DNA of 11,015 bases, from assembly GCA_035279545.1 (NCBI GenBank), contig DATEHM010000073.1, positions 1 to 11,015 of the forward strand. Direction: 5' to 3'. Within the stretch, counting starts at the first letter, position 1. Each line of letters starts with the position of its first letter. The notes beneath the pieces are model-generated. The model was not told where the DNA came from. It saw only the letters and a program-made list of their open reading frames with translations, and ran no database searches. Source of the DNA: Segetimicrobium sp035279545 (GTDB lineage Bacteria; Sysuimicrobiota; Sysuimicrobiia; Sysuimicrobiales; Segetimicrobiaceae). Shown one piece after another: positions 1 to 6,739 of the stretch. The translations under genes and the position numbers were made by a program.

Positions 1-2
1 GG

Positions 3-1187
3 GTGCTGGTCGCGCAGGTGTTCAAGACCATGGCCGACCCGTACGTCGGCAAGCTGTCCTATCTTCGGGTGTTCAGCGGCACCCTCAAGTCCGATTCCCA
101 AGTGTGGGACGCCAACAAGGGGAAGGTCGAGCGCATCGGCCAGCTCTTCCTCCTCCGGGGGAAGCACCAGGAGCCGGTCCCCGAGATCGGCGCCGGGGAC
201 ATCGGCGCGGTGGCCAAGCTCAGCGAGGCGGGTACCGGCGACACGCTGACCGACAAGGATCGGGCGGTCACCCTCGCCGCGATCGAATTCCCCGAGCCGG
301 CGATCTCGATGGCGATCGAGCCGAAGAGCAAGGCGGACGAAGACAAGATGGGGACGGCGCTGGCCCGGCTGGTGGAGGAAGACCACACCCTCAGGGTCCA
401 GCGCGCCTCCGAAATGAAGCAGACGATCCTGTCGGGGATGGGCGAGTCCCACCTGGAGATCGTCACCGACCGGCTGAAGCGCAAGTTCGGGGTGGAGGTC
501 GTGCTCTCGATCCCCCGCGTGCCGTATCGGGAAACCGTGCGCGGCCACGCCCGCGTCCAGGGCAAGTACAAACGACAGACGGGCGGGCGCGGTCAGTACG
601 GCGACTGCTGGATCGAGCTGGATCCGAAGCCCCACGGCGAGGGGTACGAGTTTGTGGACAAGATCTTCGGCGGGGCGATCCCGCGAAACTTCATCCCTTC
701 GGTCGAAAAGGGGATCAAGGAGGCGATGGAAGCGGGGATCATCGCCGGCTACCAGGTCGTCGACATCAAGGTGACCCTCGTCGACGGCTCCTACCATGAC
801 GTCGATTCCTCCGATATGGCGTTCAAGATCGCCGGGTCGATGGCGTTCAAGAAAGCGATGCAGGAGGCCAAGCCGGCGCTGCTCGAGCCGATCGTGCACG
901 CTGCCGTCCAGGTCCCCGAAGACCAGATGGGCGATATCATCGGCGACCTGAACAGCAAGCGCGCCCGGATCCAGGGGATGGAGCCGGGGCCGGACGGTAC
1001 CTCGATCGTCCGGGCGCAGGTGCCGATGGCCGAGATGCTCCGGTACGCCTCGGATCTCCGGTCGATTACCGGGGGTCGGGGCACGTTCGAGATGGAGTTT
1101 TCCCACTACGACGAGGTCCCCTCCCACATCGCCGATCGGGTGATCGCGGAGGCCAAGAAGCAGAAGGAAGCCGTGGAGGCCCACTGA
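3..1187 (+). CDS. fusA: Elongation factor G (EF-G/EF-G2-like), 5'-truncated by window edge
   Basis: Translational GTPase that moves tRNA and mRNA through the ribosome. Only the last 394 residues lie in the window. The G domain with its P-loop is upstream and unseen, so the first codon here is not the real start. Domain order fits EF-G: domain II barrel (about residues 1-90, with VFKT and GKLSYLRVFSG), domain III (about 98-170, with GMGESHLEI), domain IV (about 172-290, with TGGRGQYGD, IPSVEKGI and the tip motif DGSYHDVDSS), and domain V (about 295-385, with GDLNSKRARIQGME and SITGGRGTFEMEF). The tail is short and charged, ending at TGA 1185-1187. The KRQTGGRGQYGDCW stretch and the absence of tuf or ribosomal protein genes downstream suggest a stand-alone EF-G2-type paralog rather than the str-operon copy; that is inference. 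Family assignment is secure, paralog status is not. Confidence 0.96.
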   Translation: MLVAQVFKTMADPYVGKLSYLRVFSGTLKSDSQVWDANKGKVERIGQLFLLRGKHQEPVPEIGAGDIGAVAKLSEAGTGDTLTDKDRAVTLAAIEFPEPAISMAIEPKSKADEDKMGTALARLVEEDHTLRVQRASEMKQTILSGMGESHLEIVTDRLKRKFGVEVVLSIPRVPYRETVRGHARVQGKYKRQTGGRGQYGDCWIELDPKPHGEGYEFVDKIFGGAIPRNFIPSVEKGIKEAMEAGIIAGYQVVDIKVTLVDGSYHDVDSSDMAFKIAGSMAFKKAMQEAKPALLEPIVHAAVQVPEDQMGDIIGDLNSKRARIQGMEPGPDGTSIVRAQVPMAEMLRYASDLRSITGGRGTFEMEFSHYDEVPSHIADRVIAEAKKQKEAVEAH

Positions 1188-1206
1188 GTAGAGTTCGCAG
1201 CCCCTC

Positions 1207-1212
1207 GAGAGG
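1207..1212 (+). promoter_or_regulatory. Ribosome binding site for ATG at 1219
   Basis: GAGAGG sits 6 bases before an ATG at 1219. That ATG opens a basic N-terminus (MKSLRRSS) typical of a signal peptide, but the frame meets TGA at 1252-1254. The site argues that the MBL-fold gene originally began at 1219, upstream of the longest intact frame. Confidence 0.45.
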
Positions 1213-1333
1213 GACGGGATGAAGAGCCTGCGGAGGTCGTCGACGCTCGTCTGAGCGGTGTGCGCAACGGCCCTGCTGGGCCTCTCGGTCGGGTGGCCCG
1301 AGACGACGCAGGACGCCCTGCGCTCCGGGTCGC

Positions 1334-2131
1334 GTGCGTTCAGCGCGGGCCCCCGCCCAGGCCCAGACGCCCGAGACGCCGGCGCAGCTGGAGTGGCTGG
1401 GGTGGCAGTTTTTCCGGGTCACCTCGCCCCGGGGCAAGATCCTGCTGTTCAATCCCGCGCTCAACGATCCGCGGGGGGCGTTTCTGAACCGGGAGTCCCC
1501 GCTGACCCTCGACGACATCACCGCCGCGGATCTGATCCTCGCCGCCGACGGGCATGCGGACGATCAGGGGATGACGGTCGAGATCGCGAAGAAGACCGGC
1601 GCGAAGGTCGTCACCACCTTTGAGCTGGCGGCGTGGATGGTGGCGCGGGGGATGAGCTCAGACCAGATCCTCCGGGGCGAGCCCGGAACCCGGTTCGAGG
1701 TGGACGGCATCCGGATCCAGCTCGTCAACTCCGTGCACGGGTCGGGTGCGCCCCCGCTCCCGGGTCAGTCGGTGGCGGTGTACGGCGGGCCCGCGATGGG
1801 GTTCGTCGTGACGCTGGAGAACGGGGTTCGGATCTATCATGCCGGCAGCACGGCGTTGACCCAGGATCTGCAGTTATACGGCCGGCTCTACAAGCCGCAC
1901 GTGGCCCTGCTCCCGATCTCCTCCGGGATGTTCCCCGACGAGACGGCGATCGCCGCGGAGTTCCTGCGGACCGGCAACCCGAACCTCCACTCCGTGTTCC
2001 CGCAGCACCACGCCTCGTTCATGCCGCCGAGCAATCAGGCCAGCCTGTTCGTGAAGGGGGTGCGGCCCGTCCGGCGCTGCGGGGGAAGGTGCGGGCCTTC
2101 AATCCGAGGCCGGGGCAGGTGTTCTTGGTGA
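1334..2131 (+). CDS. MBL-fold metal-dependent hydrolase-like protein, degenerate metal site, gene ends frameshifted
   Basis: Resembles the UlaG/UPF0173 branch of the metallo-beta-lactamase superfamily, which hydrolyses small molecules such as lactones. Numbering is from the 1334 start. Landmarks: the opening WLGW strand (21-24), LLFNP (37-41), a motif-II-like DGHADD (72-77), SVHG (133-136), IYHAGST (167-173), PHVALLPI (188-195) and FPQHHASF (222-229). The usual HxHxDH reads DGHADD, so two of three motif histidines are Asp, and the usual HAGD reads HAGS. SVHG and HH are kept. Substrate is unknown. The original gene probably spanned 1219-2157: ATG 1219 follows a Shine-Dalgarno, frame 1 then carries a hydrophobic AVCATALLGLSVG segment (probable signal peptide) after an in-frame TGA at 1252, and the reading moves to frame 2 before about 1340. 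Near 2070 it moves back to frame 1, which gives a credible C-terminus ending TTTGTRAK at TAG 2155-2157. Either a pseudogene or sequence error. It ends 30 bases from the convergent NamZ gene. Confidence 0.7.
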   Translation: MRSARAPAQAQTPETPAQLEWLGWQFFRVTSPRGKILLFNPALNDPRGAFLNRESPLTLDDITAADLILAADGHADDQGMTVEIAKKTGAKVVTTFELAAWMVARGMSSDQILRGEPGTRFEVDGIRIQLVNSVHGSGAPPLPGQSVAVYGGPAMGFVVTLENGVRIYHAGSTALTQDLQLYGRLYKPHVALLPISSGMFPDETAIAAEFLRTGNPNLHSVFPQHHASFMPPSNQASLFVKGVRPVRRCGGRCGPSIRGRGRCSW

Positions 2132-2187
2132 CCACGACCGGAACGAGGGCGAAGTAGGTCTGCCGGCCGGACCGCCGGGGCACGCGA

Positions 2188-3450
2188 CTACTGGTAGAGG
2201 AGATACTTGGCCCGGATCTGGCGAAACCGTTCCAGGGTGGGTTCCCAGCTCTTCTCGATTTCCTCAGGAGATTTCCCGGCGGTGAGCATCCGGCGGACCT
2301 GGTCGGTGCCCATGTCCCAGTCGAAGACGTAGCCGCCGCCGGACGACCGTCCCCACCGGAACCCCGAGTAGTTTCGCCGCACGACGTCGAGGATCTGCAG
2401 CATGAGGTCCAGCGGGCGGTAGGCCGATCGGTCGGTGACGCGGATCTCGACCCCGGCGTACTGGGGTCCCCCCGACTCCGTCCAGGGCTCCCCGCGCCAG
2501 TAGGCCTCCCGGAACACCACACCGCCAGGATGGCGGGCCTCCAGGGCGGCCCGGAGCTGCCAGGGCCGGATGAACGTCTGGCCGACGAACTCAAACGGCT
2601 TGGTCGTGAGGACGCCGACCGAGAGGTTCGTATCGCCAATCGCTCCCATCGCCGGGTACAGCACGGCCGTCTCGACGTGGGGGATCCCGGGCGAGGTCAT
2701 GACCCAGGGGAGCCCGGTATCGTCGAACCACATCGACCGCCGCCAGCCTTCCATCGGGATGACCGTGAGGTTAACGTTGATCCCATACTCGTGGTTGAAC
2801 AGTCGGGCGAGCTCGCCGATCGTCATGCCGTGCACGATCGGGAGCGGGTACATCCCCATGAACGACGCCCATCGGAGGTCGAGGACCGGCCCGGCGACCA
2901 GCTCTCCGCCAACCGGGTTCGGACGGTCCAGCACGACGAAGGGGATTCCCTTCGCCGCCGCCGCCTTCATCGCGAGCGCCATCGTCGAGATGTACGTGTA
3001 GAATCGAGCCCCCACGTCCTGGATATCGAAGACCAGCACATCGACCCCACTGAGCATTTGGGGCGTCGGGCTCAAGGTCTTCCCGAACAGGCTGTACACC
3101 GGGAGATGCGTCTTGGCGTCGACGGCATCCCTGAGGTGGGTGTCCGCATCGCCGCGGACCCCGTGCTCGGGTCCGAAGAGGGCGACCAGATGCATATCGG
3201 TGCGGGCGGCGAGGAGGTCCACAGCGCTGCGGAGGGCGGGGTCGACTCCCGTAGGATTGGTGATCAGCCCGATGCGCTTCCCGAGGAGTATGGACGGGGG
3301 ATTGTGCAGGAGTACCTCAAGCCCGCTTTTGACGACCTCCGGGGGCGGAGGCTCGATGAGACGCAGGGGGGGGGTCTGGGAAAAGGCTGACGTGGCCGCG
3401 AGGAACAGAATCCCGAGCGATGCCGCGAACGCGCGAAGTGGTCCCCTCAT
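2188..3450 (-). CDS. namZ: Exo-beta-N-acetylmuramidase NamZ-like protein (DUF1343), secreted
   Basis: NamZ-type enzymes remove N-acetylmuramic acid from the non-reducing end of peptidoglycan fragments during cell-wall turnover. The start at 3450 is preferred over the longer frame to 3549 because it gives a clean signal peptide: MRGPLR, a hydrophobic stretch to about residue 20, and likely cleavage after TSAFS (residue 24). A GGGGG run stands directly upstream. The mature protein is about 396 residues, as usual for the family. Family motifs: KRIGLITNPTGVD (58-70), FGPEHG (92-97, with the Glu-His pair thought to be catalytic), FDIQDVGARFYTY (141-153), LDRPNP (174-179) and SPGIPH in the middle. 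The C-terminal half carries the second DUF1343 domain, with ETAVLYP, NLSVG and YAGVEI. The frame is intact and looks functional. It is convergent with the MBL-fold gene. No lytic glucosaminidase or amidase partner gene is in the window, so the substrate is inferred from the family alone. Confidence 0.93.
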   Translation of the reverse strand: MRGPLRAFAASLGILFLAATSAFSQTPPLRLIEPPPPEVVKSGLEVLLHNPPSILLGKRIGLITNPTGVDPALRSAVDLLAARTDMHLVALFGPEHGVRGDADTHLRDAVDAKTHLPVYSLFGKTLSPTPQMLSGVDVLVFDIQDVGARFYTYISTMALAMKAAAAKGIPFVVLDRPNPVGGELVAGPVLDLRWASFMGMYPLPIVHGMTIGELARLFNHEYGINVNLTVIPMEGWRRSMWFDDTGLPWVMTSPGIPHVETAVLYPAMGAIGDTNLSVGVLTTKPFEFVGQTFIRPWQLRAALEARHPGGVVFREAYWRGEPWTESGGPQYAGVEIRVTDRSAYRPLDLMLQILDVVRRNYSGFRWGRSSGGGYVFDWDMGTDQVRRMLTAGKSPEEIEKSWEPTLERFRQIRAKYLLYQ

Positions 3451-3619
3451 CCCCCGACCCGCTGTCACATCCGGCTTCGTCCCAATTACATACCCACTTC
3501 GACGAAAGCCGGGACATGTCTTGCTGCGCTTCTTGCCCATGCGCCGCATCCAGGTAGCGCCGGTTGCGTGTCAGGACCCGGCTCCTCATGGCCCGCTGCA
3601 GGCAAAAGCACAAGCGATT

Positions 3620-3628
3620 TGCTATAAT
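3620..3628 (+). promoter_or_regulatory. Extended -10 promoter of tRNA-Val
   Basis: TGCTATAAT matches the TGnTATAAT extended -10 consensus exactly and ends 16 bases before the first tRNA base, leaving room for a short 5' leader. No good -35 hexamer is visible 16-18 bases upstream, which an extended -10 can tolerate. Confidence 0.7.
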
Positions 3629-3644
3629 TTCGCCGGCATCGTTC

Positions 3645-3720
3645 GGGCGCGTAGCTCAGGGGTCAGAGCGCTTCCTTGACACGGAAGAGGTCCGAGGTTC
3701 AAGTCCTCGCGCGCCCACCA
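3645..3720 (+). tRNA. tRNA-Val (anticodon GAC)
   Basis: Full cloverleaf with encoded CCA. The acceptor stem pairs GGGCGCG (3645-3651) with CGCGCCC (3710-3716), followed by discriminator A and CCA (3718-3720). The D arm is GCTC...GAGC. The anticodon stem is CTTCC/GGAAG (3671-3675, 3683-3687) around a 7-base loop TTGACAC with anticodon GAC at 3678-3680, reading GUC and GUU valine codons. The variable loop has 5 bases. The T arm is CGAGG/CCTCG with loop TTCAAGT (3698-3704). All stems are fully paired, so it looks functional. Integrase-derived sequence begins at the last base of the CCA, consistent with use of this gene as an attachment site. Confidence 0.96.
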
Positions 3721-4385
3721 TGCCCCCCAAGTCGAAGCTGCTTGGTCCAACGAAGACGGATCGTTCTGTCCGCCTCGTAGACATGATCCCCGCGGTGCGC
3801 CAGGCGCTGCTCGCCATGCCTTCTCGGACTGAAGGCGGCCTAATCTTCCCAGGCGCTGACGGTGGGATGTTCAGCCGCAGCAATTTGTAGCGCGCCTGGC
3901 ATCGAACAATCGAGGCGACCGGCGTGCGAAAGATCCGACCCTATGACCTGCGCCACACGTTTGCTAGCCTGCTGATCACGGCTGGCAAAAGCCCCCTCTA
4001 CCTCGCTCGGCAAATGGGCCACTACAGCGCCGGGTTCACGTTGGACACCTATGGCCACCTCATGGACGCCTTACCGAAGCGGCAGGTAGAGTGGATCGAC
4101 GAGATGGTCTTCCCCGAGGGCTGGAAAGCTGCACTCAAGCGGCACTCAGAAAACGCTCCGGAGGGGGCATGGGCGTGCAGTCCCGTGCAGTCACCCGAAG
4201 CCACGGAACCCTTGGAAAACATGGACGAGGGCAACCTCGTGCAGGCCGGTACAACGGTCGAGACGCGCGAGGAAGTTGAACGGAACATCTATGAGGCGAT
4301 TCAAATGCACGTGCGGGGACTGCGCGAGGACAACTTGCCCATTCCAAAGGCGGAATCCATTGCCGAATACATTGCTGTGCATTGA
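3720..4385 (+). pseudogene. Tyrosine integrase C-terminal remnant fused in frame to a HicB-like antitoxin tail
   Basis: One continuous frame broken only by TAG at 3888-3890. Before the stop there are 56 codons containing the PTKTDRSVRLV strand that precedes the catalytic core in phage-type integrases. After it come RPYDLRHTFAS (HxxR box, with the first His replaced by Tyr, a seen variant), the MGH box, and TLDTYGHL with the nucleophilic Tyr. The N-terminal DNA-binding domains and the first catalytic Arg box are missing, and the gene starts flush with the tRNA CCA. From about 4239 the same frame changes character: VQAGTT, then TREEVERNIYEAI, HVRGLREDN, PIP and a final AEYIAVH match the C-terminal half of HicB/UPF0150 antitoxins. 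The N-terminal HicB strands and any HicA toxin gene are absent. The first ATG after the TAG is at 4035; the longest stop-free piece from an alternative start is 3924-4385. Probably a non-functional scar of an integrated element; a recombinant protein is possible if TAG is suppressed or wrongly sequenced. Confidence 0.8.
4239..4385 (+). pseudogene. HicB/UPF0150-type antitoxin C-terminal fragment
   Basis: This 48-codon tail of the integrase remnant is listed separately because it belongs to another family. HicB proteins neutralise HicA mRNA interferases; their partial RNase-H-like fold ends in a helix with a GLREDGxPIP pattern and an acidic EY(I/V) strand. Here TREEVERNIYEAI, HVRGLREDN, PIP and AEYIAVH follow that order. 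The first part of the fold (usually YxAxxPDLPGC) is missing, and no HicA-like small basic protein is seen nearby. The join to integrase sequence is in frame with no stop between them. It is a fragment and unlikely to act as an antitoxin. Confidence 0.62.
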
Positions 4386-4437
4386 GCCGAGAGCTGCCTA
4401 GCCGGGTTGGGCGGCGTTCCGGGACATTGTATTTCGA

Positions 4438-5190
4438 TCACCCACGTTCCCTTTTCTCGGTCGCCGCACGGAGGAGTATGGTCTGTCCGACCGCCAGTCG
4501 ACCGATGCGAGTGACCGCGCCGTAGATTCCCGCGTTGTTCTGGTTCGCACGAACGACCGCTTTCAGGACTTCTGGCGCAGGACTTGCTGAGTCGGGATCA
4601 AGGTTCACCATCGAGCAGCGAACGTCGCGCATCGTGACGGTGATGGCAGGGGCGTCGTCCCCCTCGCCGAATGAGAGCACACCGCCCAACCACTCGTCCT
4701 CCTGGAAGGGAACCGATCGCACTAAGCGAACTACCACATTCGGACGAAACCGTCGCACGTCCGGGCTCCGCCCTGCGAGTCGTCCGATCTCGCGCACCGT
4801 ATCGAAGGCGATCACGGAGATGCTCGCTTCATCGAAGATGCCATAATCCAACTGTATCATCTGCACCGGAGCCCCGTACCGACGTCCGACCTCCGCGGCC
4901 AAGTCCTCCCCGAAGACAGGCATCTCTTCGCCATCCGGCGTGCGAATATGCGTAGGAAGGTCTCCCTGAGCACCGTCTTCACGGCGCTGGGGAGCAAACA
5001 GGAGCAGGTCGGGAAGCTTGCTTGCTGTTAGCCATGGGAACCCGCTGCGGTCATCAATCCGCCGGAATGCGAGGCGTCTGTCACCATCGAGGCCGTGCCA
5101 TCCCAGCTTGGCGGCCTCGAGTCGTTCGCCGCCCATGGACTTCACGGGATACCGGAAGATCGCCTTCACATGTCCGATTTCTATGAGCAT
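4438..5190 (-). CDS. MOSC domain-containing protein
   Basis: MOSC proteins carry molybdenum cofactor or pass its sulfur, as in the molybdenum cofactor sulfurase C-terminus, YiiM and mARC. The 250-residue protein has the normal two-part layout: an N-terminal MOSC beta-barrel (about 1-110, with FRYPVKSMGGE at 12-22 and GLDGDRRLAF at 33-42) and the MOSC domain (about 120-245, with RRFRPNVVV at 146-154). The conserved Cys is Cys192 in RDVRCSMVNLDP, where the family normally has RCxxTxxDP. No iron-sulfur or aminotransferase domain is attached, so it is a stand-alone MOSC protein, possibly a molybdoenzyme subunit or reductase of N-hydroxylated compounds. Start ATG 5190 gives the expected N-terminal strand; the Shine-Dalgarno is weak. 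The frame is intact and last in the run of minus-strand genes. No molybdopterin enzyme is nearby to name a partner. Confidence 0.92.
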   Translation of the reverse strand: MLIEIGHVKAIFRYPVKSMGGERLEAAKLGWHGLDGDRRLAFRRIDDRSGFPWLTASKLPDLLLFAPQRREDGAQGDLPTHIRTPDGEEMPVFGEDLAAEVGRRYGAPVQMIQLDYGIFDEASISVIAFDTVREIGRLAGRSPDVRRFRPNVVVRLVRSVPFQEDEWLGGVLSFGEGDDAPAITVTMRDVRCSMVNLDPDSASPAPEVLKAVVRANQNNAGIYGAVTRIGRLAVGQTILLRAATEKRERG

Positions 5191-5242
5191 GCTCGGTCAA
5201 CTCTGACGTTGGGCGGACCTGGATCGGGCGCGGCGATTAGGT

Positions 5243-5371
5243 TCACGCGGCTTTCCGTTTCTTCTCTGCAAGTTTCTTGCGCTGATATGCGGCCTCGCGC
5301 TTACAGAGTTCGCGCTTGGGAACCGCGATGATTTCACGCGCTAACGCTTGGTCAGTCAAGTATATTATCAC
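5243..5371 (-). CDS. Small basic ORF of unknown function (42 aa, GTG start)
   Basis: A short frame lying 99 bases after the methyltransferase stop on the same strand. It begins VIIYLTDQALAREI, has a central VPKREL, and ends in a Lys/Arg-rich helix-like tail (AEKKRKAA). The GTG at 5371 has only AAGG directly before it, which is poor spacing. The frame stays open upstream to a stop at 5450-5452 (68 codons in all), so the true start may lie higher or this may be the 3' end of a degraded gene. I do not recognise the family. The biased composition (many K/R/E, few hydrophobics after residue 20) resembles small nucleic-acid-binding or antitoxin-like proteins, but that is only an impression. Confidence 0.3.
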   Translation of the reverse strand: MIIYLTDQALAREIIAVPKRELCKREAAYQRKKLAEKKRKAA

Positions 5372-5470
5372 CCTTACGAGGGTTCGCTCAATACCCCTGG
5401 ATTGAGGCTGGTCGTCAAAAAACTCAGCCTCCTCCTCCCCCTCTCGCCGTCAGCGGCTACGGTCTCTCCG

Positions 5471-6300
5471 TCACATCTTCTCCGCGATGATGAATTGCTC
5501 GATGAGTCGCCGCTCCATCGCACACTTTGAAACGTTGCGTAAGCGCACCGCAAACTCGTCGCCCAAAACCACATGGTTTCGCTGGTGAGACGGTTCACCG
5601 CGCTCGGCACGCCGCATATTCTCCCGTATGCTGGCGAGGGTGGTATCGCTTAAGTCGATCTGTTCAAGAACCCGTAACCCCCCAGCCTCCAGTGCGGCTC
5701 GCATCTGCTCCGGCAGTGCTAAAAAGCTGTACGTTGCGTCCGACCCCACGGAAGTGGGTAGTCAGGTGCACCCCCCGGGCCTTGGGCGAGTTCGGAACAA
5801 GAAAAGCGACCGCCCGGCGTGAGCACGCGCGCCACCTCCGCCGCCAACGCCTTCTTGTCAGCGATGTTCATGGTCACGTGTTGGGACCAGACATGGTCAA
5901 ATCTGCCGTCCTCGAATGGCAGCCCCAGGGCGTTGGCCCGGCGATATTCGATGCGGTCGGCCAGACCGCACCGCGCAGTAAGTACAAGCGCAACCCCGAC
6001 ATACTCTGTGGTAAGATCGATGGCCGTGGCACGACAGCCACATGCCGCTGCCAAATAGCACGACGCCCCACCGATGCCGCAGCCGAGATCGAGAACGTGC
6101 ATGCCGGGACGGATTCCGGCCCGTTCCACATGCTCTTTTGTTGCTGCGATGCCTCGACTATGTAGCTGTTCGAAGGGAAACAGATCCTGGTAGTTCAGGC
6201 GTTCGGGGTCACCGCCAGTTTCTTTCAGCGCGGTGGAGATGCGTTCCAGCAGTCCCGTACGGCCGTAGTGATCTTGAACCCGAGTTTCAGCGTGTGTCAT
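5471..6300 (-). pseudogene. Class I SAM-dependent methyltransferase, single frameshift
   Basis: Transfers a methyl group from S-adenosylmethionine; layout resembles the sarcosine/dimethylglycine N-methyltransferase-like group, but the substrate is unknown. Start ATG 6300 is chosen over 6333 because GGGAGG (6306-6311) lies just upstream. Motifs: VQDHYG (8-13), QLHSRG (45-50), SAM-binding VLDLGCGIGG (69-78), the acidic strand end TAIDLT (92-97), LPFEDGRFDHVWSQHVTMNI (127-146) and RVLTPGGRF (158-166). After PLPWG (182-186) the frame runs into TAG. Moving one frame restores SDATYSFL and a normal C-terminal helix and strand region ending EQFIIAEKM at 5471. The 830-base span is one base short of 276 codons plus stop, so a single lost base is the simplest explanation; it falls in a GGGG run (5744-5747, written CCCC on plus). 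Sequencing error is as likely as true inactivation. Confident about family, unsure whether functional. Confidence 0.87.
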
Positions 6301-6305
6301 GATGA

Positions 6306-6311
6306 CCTCCC
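6306..6311 (-). promoter_or_regulatory. Ribosome binding site of the SAM methyltransferase
   Basis: GGGAGG, 5 bases before ATG 6300 on the minus strand. It decides the start against the upstream in-frame ATG at 6333. A TATAAG hexamer lies about 35 bases before the ATG and could be a -10 element, but no matching -35 was found. Confidence 0.7.
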
Positions 6312-6739
6312 GGGGATTCGTTTCAACTGGCACTTATACTCCCTCTCGCCTGTGCTGCGCGAGCTAAAACGATTGCGAGTTCGTGACCGCTCGTGTGGGC
6401 ACTCTGGGAGAAAGTGGCGTGCGGAATAACTGGGAGGCTGTGTCAAAACCTCGTTCTCATTGCCTCGCCTGTGCAGGTCGGCGTCTAACGTGTATTTCTT
6501 CAACTCTCTCGCCAAGGCGAGGATCTGCGTTAGCGGCAAGCCGCCCTTCACGATCGGGTGGCCGGAGTAAGCCGATCTTGGCTGCGCCTGAATCGGCATG
6601 AGACCAAAGTTCCGGCAGCCGCGATGACGTGCCAATGACAAGGAGCTGTTCTTCGCGTCGGCCGATGGTTCCGAGATGCTGTCGGCCGCAGTCGAATCGA
6701 CCATGGTGGCTCGGTGGTCCGCTATGAAGGAGGGATTGG
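6312..6739 (-). other. Spacer with possible insertion-sequence end and long open frame; no recognised gene
   Basis: This 430-base stretch between the two methyltransferase genes holds no protein I can name. One minus-strand frame is open for 148 codons (6743 to 6297). Its TTG start overlaps the TGA of the upstream membrane methyltransferase, but its product has no recognisable motif apart from a helix-like LTQILALARELKKYTL segment. On the plus strand, GGCTGTGTCAAAAC at 6436-6449 looks like the terminal inverted repeat of IS5/IS1182-like elements, and the open frame runs through it. I could not find its inverted partner in the window. The best guess is a remnant of a transposable element plus the leader of the downstream methyltransferase. 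The part nearest 6312-6400 probably holds that gene's promoter. Confidence 0.35.

Noticed and set aside
104..799. Long alternative frame (231 codons) inside the EF-G gene
   Set aside because: High-GC shadow of the EF-G frame, with Arg/Gly-rich composition and no motifs.
2158..2187. Bidirectional terminator between the convergent MBL-fold and NamZ genes
   Set aside because: CCGG/CCGG pairing is possible in this GC-rich 30-base gap, but the stem is interrupted and no T-run follows on either strand.
2530..3390. 286-codon plus-strand frame opposite NamZ
   Set aside because: Antisense shadow of a well-supported DUF1343 gene; composition is rich in R, D, G and H without domains.
3451..3549. Longer NamZ start at 3549
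   Set aside because: It would add 33 mostly basic residues ahead of a clean signal peptide, which is unlikely for a secreted enzyme.
4239..4437. Complete HicAB toxin-antitoxin module
   Set aside because: Only the C-terminal half of a HicB-like protein is visible and no HicA-like small protein precedes or follows it.
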